Origin: Lactarius indigo
Taxonomy: Eukaryota; Basidiomycota; Agaricomycetes; Russulales; Russulaceae
Direction of reading: 5' to 3'
Assembly: GCA_025766275.1 (NCBI GenBank)
Contig: JAFKAC010000111.1
Location: 109,566-173,565 of the forward strand
DNA length: 64,000 nt
Shown here: positions 21,568-32,100 of the stretch, piece by piece
Layout: every line of letters starts with the position of its first letter
Position numbering within the stretch: the stretch's first letter is position 1
Made by a program: the position numbers and the translations under genes
The notes under the pieces: model-generated
The model's input: the letters and a program-made list of their open reading frames with translations, nothing else
The model's database searches: none
Told to the model about the DNA's origin: nothing

Positions 21568-22833
21568 CTATGCGTGAGGGGTGGGTCCGAAGCCCCTGCC
21601 TCGGCTTCGGTTCTTGCCTTTCTCGTTGCGTCGTTTGGGGCCATTCCATCCTTCCACCTCTGGGAATGGGCAGAGGCCTCGCGGGTGGTCCACGCCGTGG
21701 CAAATTCCACAGTTGTATGGGCTGATGTTTGTGATGCCTGTCCCCATCATCGGGGCTGAGTAGGTGCGGCTCGCTAGGTATTTCCTCACCCTCGGCCACA
21801 CGCCCAGGTTGATTGCTTCGTGACCTTTCGCATATATGTTGAACTGTGGGATTAGCATGTCACCCGGCTGTTTGATGTCCAGGCGGGTGAGGTGAATCGA
21901 GGCGATGAGTTTCATGAGGGCATCGTATACCGGGAGGCGTTTGTCTTCTGGGTGTTCGTCTGCCATTGTTGCGATGTAGTTCTGTGTTTCAGGGCCGTTC
22001 CAGACCTCTTTGATGATTTCTTCGATGTCTTCCTTGGTCATTGAGTGGAAGCCTCTGATCGCAAAGAGAAATTCGGGGCATACGCGTCCCAGCGGCGTGG
22101 CACGGAAGGTGATAGCAGGTGAGGACCAGATTGTTCTTTTGAGGAGGATGTCGACTTGTTCGGACGTTAGATTGAAGATAAGGAATGCGTTGGGGTGGCG
22201 TTTCGCTGCAATGGCTTCCGCACTGGCTCGTGGAGTTGCGACTCCAACGTTTTGTGACTTGGTGATTTCGGCTGTCGCGGCCATGAGGCGTGCCTTGATA
22301 TCCTCGTGCGTGCTGGCCGCTCTTGCTTCGTTGTCGAATGGGATGGCGATGAGTTTGCCGCGCTGGAGATTCTCCCAGTCGCTGATGAGGTCGAGGTCAA
22401 GGTACTCAAAGATGGAGGTGGGGTGCGCATCTTGTACCTGGGGCATGGGGCCCGGGGTGAATTTGTCGACCATGGCTCGGGGGTTGGTTCCTCTAACGTT
22501 GGGGTCAGTGCGGTCAGCTTCCACCAGGCCTCTTACTGAGGCGGCGGGTCGTCCTGTACCGTCAGGGGAGATGGGTGGGGCATTTTGCTCACGGCGCGCA
22601 CGGTCTTCCTGAGGGGTGAGTTGGGCAAATAGCATTGGGATGTCCCCATCTGGGGTGCTAAGGGGGGTAGTGTTGTTGGGAGGGAGTCGCGAGAGTCTGG
22701 TAGGGGTGGCCGGTGGTGTTGGGGAGTCTTCTCCCGAGATGGGCGGCAACACGTATGGGGAGGGGGAGTGGGAAGGTCCCGAGGATGGGTAGTGGACTAT
22801 CGGGGCAAGCGGTGTGGAGGGAGGGGGCTGCAT
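21568..22833 (-). CDS. LINE ORF1: gag-like nucleic-acid-binding protein
   Basis: A 421-residue protein expected to bind the element's RNA. The N-terminal 120 residues are Pro/Ser/Thr-rich and probably disordered. The middle part has mixed helices with no family name I can give. One CCHC zinc knuckle lies near the C-terminus (C375-X2-C378-X4-H383-X4-C388), followed by a basic Arg/Lys/Gly tail (KRRNEKGKNRSRGRG) suited to RNA binding. It ends 134 nt before ORF2, so ORF2 translation probably needs reinitiation or a second start rather than a frameshift. Confidence 0.9.
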   Translation of the reverse strand: MQPPPSTPLAPIVHYPSSGPSHSPSPYVLPPISGEDSPTPPATPTRLSRLPPNNTTPLSTPDGDIPMLFAQLTPQEDRARREQNAPPISPDGTGRPAASVRGLVEADRTDPNVRGTNPRAMVDKFTPGPMPQVQDAHPTSIFEYLDLDLISDWENLQRGKLIAIPFDNEARAASTHEDIKARLMAATAEITKSQNVGVATPRASAEAIAAKRHPNAFLIFNLTSEQVDILLKRTIWSSPAITFRATPLGRVCPEFLFAIRGFHSMTKEDIEEIIKEVWNGPETQNYIATMADEHPEDKRLPVYDALMKLIASIHLTRLDIKQPGDMLIPQFNIYAKGHEAINLGVWPRVRKYLASRTYSAPMMGTGITNISPYNCGICHGVDHPRGLCPFPEVEGWNGPKRRNEKGKNRSRGRGFGPTPHA

Positions 22834-23843
22834 GGCCTCTGCGGGGATTTCGAGTGAGGTGATGGTGGGGGCCAGAGAGGCGCCTACTATGTCGCTGACT
22901 GCTTGGCGGTCCTGATCGTCCTCTTCATTGGTGAACCCTTGGGTTGTAGTTAGCGGGGGATGTGGTTGGTTGCGGTGTGGGGCTTACTTATGGTTCTTTT
23001 CTTGTTCTTCCTGTTCTCCGTGGCCACTGCGGCGGGGCTGCTTGTTGCTGTGATCCGGGCAGATTGGATCGTGGTTACTCTGTTGGCAGGTTCCCTGGTT
23101 GTGCGTTCCAGAGAGGTGGCCAGGGCATTTTGTGTGAGGATGGGGGTGGTGGCAGCGGGAGAGGGGGGGGGTGCGTCCATTGTTGGTGGCTGTGGGGGTG
23201 TGTGTTAGTTGGCGTTTTAAGATATACACGGTTGGGTCTTTGGTTGGGGTGCTCCGGTAGTGGTAGCGGTATATGGGAGCGATCTCGGTTAGCGGTGTTA
23301 TTGAATTAATTACAGGGATGATGCACTCACTTTGTTAGTGCCAGGGGGTTGATGGTGGCGTTGTGCGTGTTCGGGGTGATGGTTGTGGGGTGTTGGTGGA
23401 ATTTGTTTGCCGGGTGGGGTGTGAGGTTTGGTCCTTTGAGGGGGTGTGGTTGGTCTTCGGGGGTTGTTGGGGTCGGTGTTGTTCGTGGTGGGGTGTGTTT
23501 TTGTGTTGTGGCGATGGTGAGATGTTGTTTTGTTGGTGGTCACGGTGGGTGTGGGCGACTTGCATGTATCGGTCGTGGTCGGTTTCTCGATTTTGGGGGG
23601 CTTTGCGTCTGTTGGTGAGGGTTCGGTGCTCTCATGAAGTCTCACGGGGTTTGGCCTTCTGGGCCGGGGTGTGGGGCATGTTGGTGTGTTTTATTGTTTC
23701 GTCTTAGGGGCCGGTGGTATTCGGGGACTGGGATAGGGCTCGTCTGCCAGTGCAGCTTGCTCTTGGTCCTAGTCCGTCCTTGCCCCGGCTCTTTACCGTG
23801 GGAGTCCGTCCCCTGGTGGTGGTTACGGTTCAAGGAGCCCCCC
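22834..23843 (-). other. LINE 5' leader, C/A-rich on the sense strand
   Basis: Roughly 1 kb with a strong strand bias (G/T-rich on plus). Open frames here are Thr/Pro/His-rich because of composition, for example the 111-codon one at 23310-23645. They are more likely leader sequence than a protein. An internal promoter would be expected in this part. Confidence 0.6.
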
Positions 23844-23858
23844 GGAGGTACAGTACTA
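23844..23858 (+). repeat. Target-site duplication, right copy
   Basis: Identical to 16150-16164 (15 bp). It marks the 5' end of the LINE. Confidence 0.9.
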
Positions 23859-24310
23859 GTGCGGAGGTAAGTGCAAGTATCGGGCCGGTTGAACCGGCGA
23901 CACACGTCGGAGAAGTCGAGCTTTGTTGTCCGAAACTCGAACCAAGACTCGTGACTATCCGTGTCTACATAGGACAACCTGTCCACCTGCAGCAATGTAT
24001 CGTCAGCAAATACAGTATGTCCGTCCAAAGTCATGTTGCTACCACACCCTCTCGCACTCAAGCCATAGGCACATTGCCATTAAGTTGATCGCGACCAAAG
24101 GTAAGTCACGCGGCGAATATCATAGTCTTTCGCTCCCAAAGACCTGATTGCGCTTACCTGAAACAGTGAGGCAATTTCGACCCTTAGTAGCATCCGACGA
24201 ATATCCAAGTCTCCTGGGTTGCTGGGGCGTGGGTGCGAACACAGCATCCTCGATGGCACGGCGAACGCTCGGCGCGAGGGCCGGCGGCGGCCCGCCGACC
24301 CCAAGACATT
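23859..24310 (-). pseudogene. Decayed gene, right flank of the LINE insertion (5' part)
   Basis: Minus-strand coding-like DNA with pieces such as APSVRRAIEDAVFAPTPQQ (about 24260), NMTLDGHTVFADDTLLQ (about 24020) and LDFSDVCRRFNRPDTC (about 23900). A GTAAGC donor at about 24157 could start an intron. The last frame is open right up to the LINE insertion point, and removing the LINE plus one target repeat leaves it open into 16149-16080. Family not recognised; the FADD string is coincidental and lies outside the LINE. Confidence 0.35.
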
Positions 24311-25900
24311 AGCTTTGATTTAGGCAGAACTCATAGCTGTGGGACTCGCCCGCATCCAGACGTCCACCGACTATCTTCACTTGGCCTACGTCCACGCTTT
24401 GATCGAGATAGTACCTCCCTATCGGTCCGAGTTCCCTCGGTGTTCCTCCCTGGCGGTGGCCACGACCCCGCTCCCGCCCTGCCCGATGCGGAGGATAACC
24501 GCTTCACCTACGATTTTGGCCATACAATAGCAAGGTGCTCATCAGCTGTTACGCGTCGGGCCAACTGCTTCAAATTCCACTTGATGTGAATAGAAACGTA
24601 AGAGAGGACCATTTACTATACGCCATCGGGCATGCCTCTTGTCGTGCGATCTGTGCTAACGGTTGTTGATGCTAGTTGACGCTAATGTCCTCAACGTTCG
24701 CCCAATTCCGCTGTTAGAAGCGCCAACGCTCCTCGTGCAGAAACGCAAGTTGCGCAATCAGTCAATCAATGATCGGAAAGGACTAGGAATGCGCACAGCG
24801 CCCAGTCTTACAACGAACCCAGCAACGAGTTCTCCACCACTTTACCGGCGCTTGCAGTAAAGAACGGGAAGGAGAAATAAATTCCAGCGAGAGCGATGCA
24901 CGACAGGACCCATTGCCGTGACAGAATGGATGTCCTGCGATGGCTTCTGAATGTTTACGTCCACAATCCCTAGCATGGTCCCCGCGTGGCCGGTTGCACG
25001 GACAGTAACGAGGGCAATGGGCAAAACGGATTCGAACGACATACCATATGCTGTGAACACCGGCACCAAGCGATCATGGAGGGTGCAGTAACTTAATAGC
25101 ACGACAGTAGTAACTATGATCGTTGTAACGAAACGGCGTCAACGATGTTCGAGTTTTCGAGCGTTGAGCGCCCCGAGCAACTTGGCCCTTGATGGCTTGA
25201 TCGATTGATCGACAACGGACGGAAGCTCCTGTCCGCGCTGTGATTGCCAATGGTCGATCACGCCGTAGTGGTCTTGGAAGTCGTCGACGTTGTCGTCTTG
25301 GTCGTGGTCGTGGTCGTCGTGTGGTCGTCAAAGTTAATTGGTAGCCCACTTGTCATCCGTAACCCCTAAAGGTCGGTAGACGTGTGATCATCAACTTGAA
25401 GTGTGCGGCGGTGCTGTCGCCATACTCGTTTAGAGCTGATTGACTTGCTAGTCTCAGTCGACGTTACGGTCAACAGTTACTCCACCTGACAGCGTCTTCT
25501 GGAATTCAGACCACACAGAGTGGAGTAGCTCCCCCCAAGGCATGGTACCTGTTTTACGGATATTAAGTGGCGAAATTCTCTCGTTCCCTCGGGTTTGTCA
25601 CATTTAAACTCAAGAGGGCCATCAATGTGGGTCTTCTTACGGCAAATGATCGATTAGATGGGTAGACCAGACGACAGATGAGATCTACCCCTATTGGACT
25701 GTAATTTACTTCGTGTGTACTTCGTGTACAGCAGCGCCCACGGGCATCAACTGGTAAGAGAACGCGATTATTTTAGAGAAAGTCGTACCCAATCACAATT
25801 CCGCTGCGGCCTTGAATGCAGCAACCTTTAGTTTCCAGTACAGCAACTTGCGGAACTCGCCAAGGCGAGGTCCGTCACACAATGGCCCACAAACAGAAAA
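24311..25900. other. No intact gene; Thr-codon repeat at about 25250-25330
   Basis: Fragmentary frames only. Between about 25260 and 25330 the plus strand is a gtc/gtg repeat which, on the minus strand, reads as a run of Thr with Lys and Ser after an ATG. This could be a short low-complexity coding relic or a simple repeat. Confidence 0.35.
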
Positions 25901-25910
25901 TGAGTGCAAA

Positions 25911-26420
25911 TTAGACGACATGGTTGAATCCTATCCCGTAGCGACGGGTAAAGCCATTAGTGCTACAACCGGGATTGCTACCGCGTGTGATGTCCGTAAG
26001 CACCGCAGTCCCCCTTCCTTCCGGCGAGTACAGAAATTTGGGGGGGGGGCTTTTGCCCGCCTCGGTCAGTTCGCCATTCAGCAGCGCAGTCACCGTCGCG
26101 GAGATCGAGCTCGGGCAGCTCGTGTCCGCAGTCAGGCCCGAGCACTCGTGGTTCGTTATCTCGACGATCATGCCTAGCGACGCGACATCCCGCCCGGATG
26201 GGCAGGCGGCTCGTGCTTCCTAGAATATTGAGGTACATAACGATCGCTGGGACGGCGTGCTGAGAAATAGGAAAATACCTTAGACGAGAAGCCCGCCGAC
26301 ACCTCCGGTGAGACGCCCGTTGTCGCCCTGACAGAAGTTGTGCCACATGTAACGAATGAGGGAGAGAGAAGATGGCCGTGAGAAAAGTTCGATTGTTCGG
26401 TCGGCGGAGTAGGGCCCCTT
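25911..26420 (-). pseudogene. Sedolisin (S53 peptidase) relic
   Basis: Degenerate copy of the C-terminal half of an S53 serine peptidase. Going down the minus strand, a piece with TTGVSPEVSAGFSS (about 26310) is followed by ECSGLTADTSC (about 26150), TALLNGELTEAGKSP, TDITRGSNPGCSTNGF and YGIGFNHVV. These match the intact copy's SGGFSNYF, EGTSCSSP, LLNDRLIAAGKP, NDITTGGNPGCNTDGF and GWDP segments in order. The active-site GTS has become ADTS, frames shift between pieces, and the N-terminal half is absent. It is clearly older than the broken copy at 47-48.6 kb. Confidence 0.75.
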
Positions 26421-26608
26421 GGAGACAAAGTCAGGGCGCTCGATCGTTCCCCACGCGGAGCGAATGGACTCGCAAGCGCGCGAGGAGCGCGAGTGCAAGT
26501 AGATGCAGATAGAACACGCTGTGAGATGTAGGTAGGGCGTACGGATGCGATGACTCTAAACGCCATTGAACGGTGAAGACAGACGTTTGATACGTTGTCG
26601 TAGTGCAT

Positions 26609-28499
26609 TCAAGTCGTGCGTATGTCCAAAACTGAGGCGATAGTCAGGATGGGTAGTAACGAGTCTGCTCTAGATAGAATCATGGAACAAGGTGATCACA
26701 TGTACCCAATCACCGATGACCTTTCCAGGGAAGAATAATGGGTCCACTGACATCCAGTTTGAGGATTTGAGACCAAGGCAAGGCGCATTAAAGAAGAGAA
26801 ATCACGCGCGCCGGCCTGTCGAACGTGCGTATACGGCAGGACTTAGCTTCGCAGGTGGGTTGATAACGAAGTATTACATTCAGGAAGAATAAAACTACAC
26901 GCAGGCCGCGTGGAGCGGGGGAGTACGTGAGTCGGGATGTCCAACCTCTCTATTGCGTGTAAATTTAAGTTCGACGGTGCGATGAGAATATTTTGAGTAG
27001 CCAACGAAGAGCTGGGGACCGGTCCGTTCCTCTGCTCCGTCGACGGGCTTCCAAAACAAATATTGAGGGAAGTACGGGTAGTGCAAGGAACCGGAAGGAT
27101 CACAACGTAGCTCACGTGATCCCGGTAATGAAGTAGGCAGGTGATCCGGACTAATACGGTCTTCTCCACGCGAACGCTGCTGAGAAGCGGGGTTCTGGAA
27201 CGACATGTTTGAGGCGGTCGACAAGAAGAGAAGACCATTGGAAACGTATAAGCACAGTTGCGAAGAAAAGTTGGTAGGATCCGCAGAAGTGCTTAGCTAT
27301 CGAAGGCCCAACAGTTAAACAAGTGGAAGGGAATGATCGAGGGAATATGAATAATGATCTGCCACGCATCTTTGGGGACCAAGAGAGAGGCGATTGGGTA
27401 AAAACAAGTAAGGATGGGGAGAAAGAACAGCGCCTACGGCAATGCCAAAAGAGAGACATAAGACACAAGCACGGATCCGGAATCACGAGAGCCGGGGGAG
27501 GGGAAATTTTTGGTAATGAAAAGGGAATGCCGGCAATGGAACAAAAACACTGGGGAGGACGTAACGGCACCACCAGGCGAAGCAATTACGCCCATCTATC
27601 TGCACACGTGTGAACCTAGTGGGGAGGGAGAAGCGAGCAGGCTGGACACAATGAGTACGAGCGGCACTATAGCCAGGACCAAACATGGGCAGAGTGAGGG
27701 ACAGGGATTCTGAGAAGCGTTCGAGTGCATCGGTTGTGGTGCCTGCAAGAGCCTGTGTGTGAGAAGGGAAGGCAGAGCATGAATGCATCAACGGGTGGAG
27801 CGCTCTAAGCCCGAGGGCGGGGCTCCGAATCGGGCCCGATAGCGATGTTTGCGGCAGAAATTTACAAACAAAAGAAAATAAAGGCCCAAAATCAGAAAAG
27901 GAGCGAAGAGGAAGAACTCCGAGGGGAAACGTCGCCCCCGTGGTGCTTAGGATCCTGCTGTCACACTCTCAGACAACGAGCCCCATAGGGCGAAACAAGA
28001 AAAAAAACAAAAGGGAAGTAGCACAATATGGTTACGGGGTTGGAAATGTGTGTATTGTATAAGAACGCAGAACAAGTATAGAATACATTGTTGGAGAAGA
28101 GTATGCGATGAAGTTCAAGTAAAAGAGGCAGTGCGAATATTGGACACCTGGCAGATAATTACATAAATATGAGTTGATAACACAGCCGGCATTGAGATCT
28201 CGATCAGGTAAGCTCTTTTTGGAGCACGGTCCATGCTGATCCGGCCCCTTTCCCCCAATTTCCATACCTATTTGAACACGACAGCGACAAGGGCTCACCC
28301 AACCCATCCCCTCGTATTGCTCTCTGCCTCGCTGTCCCGCACACCACCTCCCTCCTATCTGAAGCCCCTTCTTCTAATACCATCACCTCCATCACCCCCC
28401 AGTATCCCACGACCCACACAGAACACCTCATCCTCGCACTCACACAAGTAACTTATCATCCATCCATCCCAGTGCCATATATATCGACCACACTTCACC
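26609..28499. other. No gene recognised
   Basis: A minus-strand frame at 26895-27224 contains a protein-like YPYFPQYLFWKPVDGAEE stretch but nothing I can assign. From about 28280 the plus strand is C/T-rich, leading into the gene at 28500, with a TATATAT at about 28478. Confidence 0.35.
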
Positions 28500-29141
28500 A
28501 TGCTGACTACACAATCACCCATCGCCCTCCCCCGTATCCACTCTCTCTACTCCGAGCTTCCGCCAAATTCCCGCAGAGCAGCAAACCTACCATTTTTCGT
28601 ACCCCGTGCGCTCCCCTCACCGGCATCCGCTCCCGCACCTGCATCACCCCCGTGCGCGCCTAGTTCCGGTAGCGCATCCGGCGCCCCACCCTTAATCCCG
28701 CGTCGCAATTCGGCCTCACGACGAAACGCCATCTCATACCATCCCTCACAGTCCGCGGCAGATGACCTATCCGTCCGTCCAAGTACGCCTATCGTTGCGC
28801 CTGTAGCGCCCCCTGCATTGCCCCCTACCCCGCGCCAACGCCCGGCACTCCTCCTAGCATCGGGCTACACCTCGGAACCAAAGCCGATCTCGCATTCCCC
28901 GCCTCTCGTCGTTTCGCTCGCCCCGGCCCGCGTGCCGCGCTCGCAGCGGGAATACCAGGCGAAGATGGTGGCGAATTTGTTGCTCAACCGCGCGGGCCGT
29001 GCACGCCCCATGCGCTGCGCACGCCGCGGATCGTTCATGCGCGCCGGCTATCAGCCCAGTCGTCTGTCCATGTGCACCCTCCCTAGCGACGATAACGTTA
29101 GCGAAGATGCGGCATCAGACTCTGAAGGTGAATTGGCCTGA
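28500..29141 (+). CDS. Small Ser/Pro/Ala-rich protein, unknown function
   Basis: Single-exon frame of 213 residues with an ATG at 28500 and a C/T-rich, TATA-containing upstream region. The N-terminal 150 residues are Pro/Ser/Ala-rich and likely disordered. A more structured stretch follows: REYQAKMVANLLLNRAGRA, then an Arg/Cys-rich part, and an acidic C-terminus (SEDAASDSEGELA). No signal peptide or membrane segment. The strong codon bias to C/G and the acidic end make it look real. I recognise no domain; such short proteins with a conserved basic segment are common in basidiomycetes. Confidence 0.6.
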   Translation: MLTTQSPIALPRIHSLYSELPPNSRRAANLPFFVPRALPSPASAPAPASPPCAPSSGSASGAPPLIPRRNSASRRNAISYHPSQSAADDLSVRPSTPIVAPVAPPALPPTPRQRPALLLASGYTSEPKPISHSPPLVVSLAPARVPRSQREYQAKMVANLLLNRAGRARPMRCARRGSFMRAGYQPSRLSMCTLPSDDNVSEDAASDSEGELA

Positions 29142-32100
29142 GTGCGAAACAATGTTTTACCAGGACAGGTACCTGTTGTATGTACATCATCACGACTCGT
29201 TTTAGTTCCCGTCACGCCCTTCTATCGACACTCACGTTAAATGTATTGCATATCGTCGTCACTACTCTACACACCCACGCATATCTCGATGTCTTGCATC
29301 CTAGACCACAACCAGTATTGCCAGCCGTCTGCCAACACAGACGTCTGTCTTTTGTTCTCTCCACTTGGTTGTTTGTTTGTTGTACAAGTACACAAATGAG
29401 TATGAGGTCTCCAGCACGCATCATCCTCACGCATCACAACGGTCTATCTCCGGGGGTTCTTTTTGTTTTTCCATCTGGGGTTTCGGCGGCTTTTGGCCTG
29501 GCTTAACTTACTTGCTCAATGATCTCAACTCTGATTCTCGACTCAGAAAATAACGCTTTCCACTTAATAAAATTTTCACCCATCAATTTCGCTACACACT
29601 GAAGATTCTAGGCTCTTCATGAGCAGGTCCTCATGTGACATCATCAAAGTTTTGAAAACGCTTCCCTTCTCTTGGTTCTCAGTCGACGAACTTTACCGAT
29701 TTGGTCGAGCCTTCGAGCCTCGACCAGGGGTACAGTACCAGCAAGGTTGATCCAACAAGCGGCGTTGACCCTCCGTCACCTGATGGTAACCTTCTCCTGC
29801 CGCATAACTCAAGCCAAATTGGTGAGTTCTCACCGCCGCTGCTCCCAATGGGAAGTAATAGTTCGAGGTCTGGTTGGCTTCTTCATGACTTCATGACGAG
29901 TCTCGATCAAGGAAGGGTCCAGACGATCGAAAAAAAAAAAAAAAAACCCCCCCGAGTAAAAAGAAAATAACCTAAACGAGGATACGTGTCGCCAGCTTAG
30001 CGGGCCACAAAAGCTCGGGGTCTTGGTGGTCCCCGAGTTCCGAACCGTAGCTGAGCTGAAATCTTCCTCCCCAATGTCATGCGGGCCAGTTTGTCTGAGC
30101 AAAGACGGTGATATACTTTCCGTAACCGTGCATAGTATGGGCCCCCCTGTCGCGTGGCAGATATGAGCAGACGCACGGTACGTGGTCCCTGAGAATATCG
30201 CCATGCCAAAACACTGGGAATAGCGCGCGTGGCAGATCGTCACCGCAGTCGCAGAAGAATGCAAGAGGAGGGCTGGCAGCCTTCCCACCTGGGCGGCAAG
30301 GAGACAAATGCGCGCGGCTGCCACCAATCTGGCGATCAGCGATCGGCTCTGGAACCGGCGGAACCCTCACGGTGGACTGATGGGCGAATGTCCGTCCCGG
30401 ACACGCCTAGAGCGACATAGGCGCCAGCCCGACCCAGCGAGGGCAGTGCTGGCAATTACCCTACTGAATACATATATCGTCATTCATGCGTAAAGTAAAA
30501 AGTGCTTCTGCTATTTTCTGTAAAAAAACGAGTATGCTTAGTAGGAATATGTTGTAATAGCAGCCACGCGGTGCATATGCACTGGTCCATGGGAAGTGAC
30601 ACGTATTTATTGTATTGCTGTACAGTCCACCCCTGTATACCTTGCTGTACCTTAGAGGTTGTCATTGGACGCCGCTGGCAGCGGCGTGCCAGCGTGGCGC
30701 ACAGCTATTCCAGTCAGCTTATTCGGGTTGTCCGGAAAGTGCCGACTACACTTTGCCAGCTAGACAGCACGATCAAGGCGGTCAGTGGAAGCTCCGCCGC
30801 GGCGAGCCTACATTTGACCCGGCTGGCCTTTACTTTCTGCCAAAGCCAATGTTGTTCCGCGGCGTGTCACATTGACGCATGTGGCTACAATAGGCAAAAG
30901 CACACTGTACTGTACACTCCGCCCTTACGGGAGACCACAGCCATGATGCTGTTACATTTATTTCTCCTCTTTCCGGTTGTCGTTGAGCGCCGGAGAACAA
31001 TACGACAGACGAACCGAAAAAGCGAAGGGGACCGGGAGGAGCGGGGGGCAAGTCCTGGTTCATGTACCGTCCTCCATTTGTTTCGGAGATGCGGCTGGGT
31101 TTTGTATACTTCTTAGCGGGCGGCCCACCTCTCGCATTTCTCAAGTCACTCTTTGTTACTCATACTTCACTATTGTGCCGGATATGTAGGTACCCCATCT
31201 GGTCTCTAGGACGCACATCATACTAGATTCTCTGGGCTCTTCTCAGGTGGTCCAGGAAGTCGACTGGGAGTTAGCATCTTGTCGCCGTGCTATGCTCGCC
31301 AGTCCGACTCTACGACGAGCTTGGGGTGAGGTGAGAGACAAATACTGTACTGAATGCAGTCATGGCCCACAGGCTGTTCAATGGCGCTCGCTTGGTTCTT
31401 CACGTCACGAGATTCGCGTCGGTGCCTCGATCGTGCCCGAGCCCGAACATTGTTCGGTCAATATTGCGGTTACCGGAGCCTTCTTGAATACTGTAACTCG
31501 AATATCCAAGTCACCGCAAGGATGCATTGCTCTGTCAAATTCTTGCGTGTTTCAGCTTGCTAGCAATGGTAAGTCAAACGCGAAGAGGGTTTCCCACGCC
31601 TTCTCGTCCTTCGTCTCAGCGATAGAATGTTTGGTCTTGTTTACCTCGAGGAGTCGTCGGGCATCGCGTATGATTGCATGATCCGCCGCAACCAGAAAAA
31701 AAAAGGAGGCCCTGACGCACCGACTTAATCCTTTCATTGCCGAAGCGTTGCACTCATTCCACTTCACTCAGGGGGTTGGTCTCAACGTGCATACCTTCGG
31801 AAGTTTCTACTACTGTAACTTACCTCACAGAATCCCACCTTCTCAATTTGCCGCTCCGAGATGCTTGAGCCTGATGATGTCGGGTTGCCGACCAAAGTCA
31901 CTCCGCTCTCACCGTGGGCAGTGCCTCAGGAGTTCTGCACACCCCGGTGGCAGGGTCATTCGTCCGGGTGATGGGGCATTCCGGCAAGGTCAGAGCCTCA
32001 CCATTCGGTGCAGGATATTGAAGAGGTGACGACTCCCCGTCACAGGTTCCTCACCTTGGAAACTGGCAGTGCATTTGACTAGCGCCATTTTTTCACCCTT

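Larger units (their letters stand above)
16165..23843 (-). mobile_element. Full-length Tad-type LINE retrotransposon
   Basis: A 7.68-kb non-LTR retrotransposon read on the minus strand. It starts at 23843 with a G-rich 5' end, has a roughly 1-kb C/A-rich 5' leader, ORF1 (22833-21568), a 134-nt gap, ORF2 (21433-16394), a roughly 230-nt 3' UTR, and an A11 tail (T at 16165-16175). Perfect 15-bp direct repeats flank it, as expected for target-primed reverse transcription. Both ORFs are free of stops and frameshifts and the target repeats are identical, so this is probably a young insertion that may still be competent. The AP endonuclease + RT + RNase H layout with a CCHC ORF1 fits the Tad clade known from fungi; clade assignment is by layout, not by a tree. 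Confidence 0.93.

Noticed and set aside
22010..22612. 200-codon plus-strand frame
   Set aside because: Antisense shadow of LINE ORF1.
23310..23645. 111-codon Thr/Pro/His-rich minus frame in the LINE leader
   Set aside because: Explained by the C/A-rich composition of the leader; no motif, and ORF1 has its own start.
23985..24025. FADD string near the LINE taken as a second RT motif
   Set aside because: It lies outside the target-site duplication and lacks all other RT motifs around it.
30502..31116. 204-codon plus-strand frame
   Set aside because: Starts at CTG, is Cys/Ser/Arg-rich with no domain-like pattern, and lies in a region without other gene signals. Probably chance.
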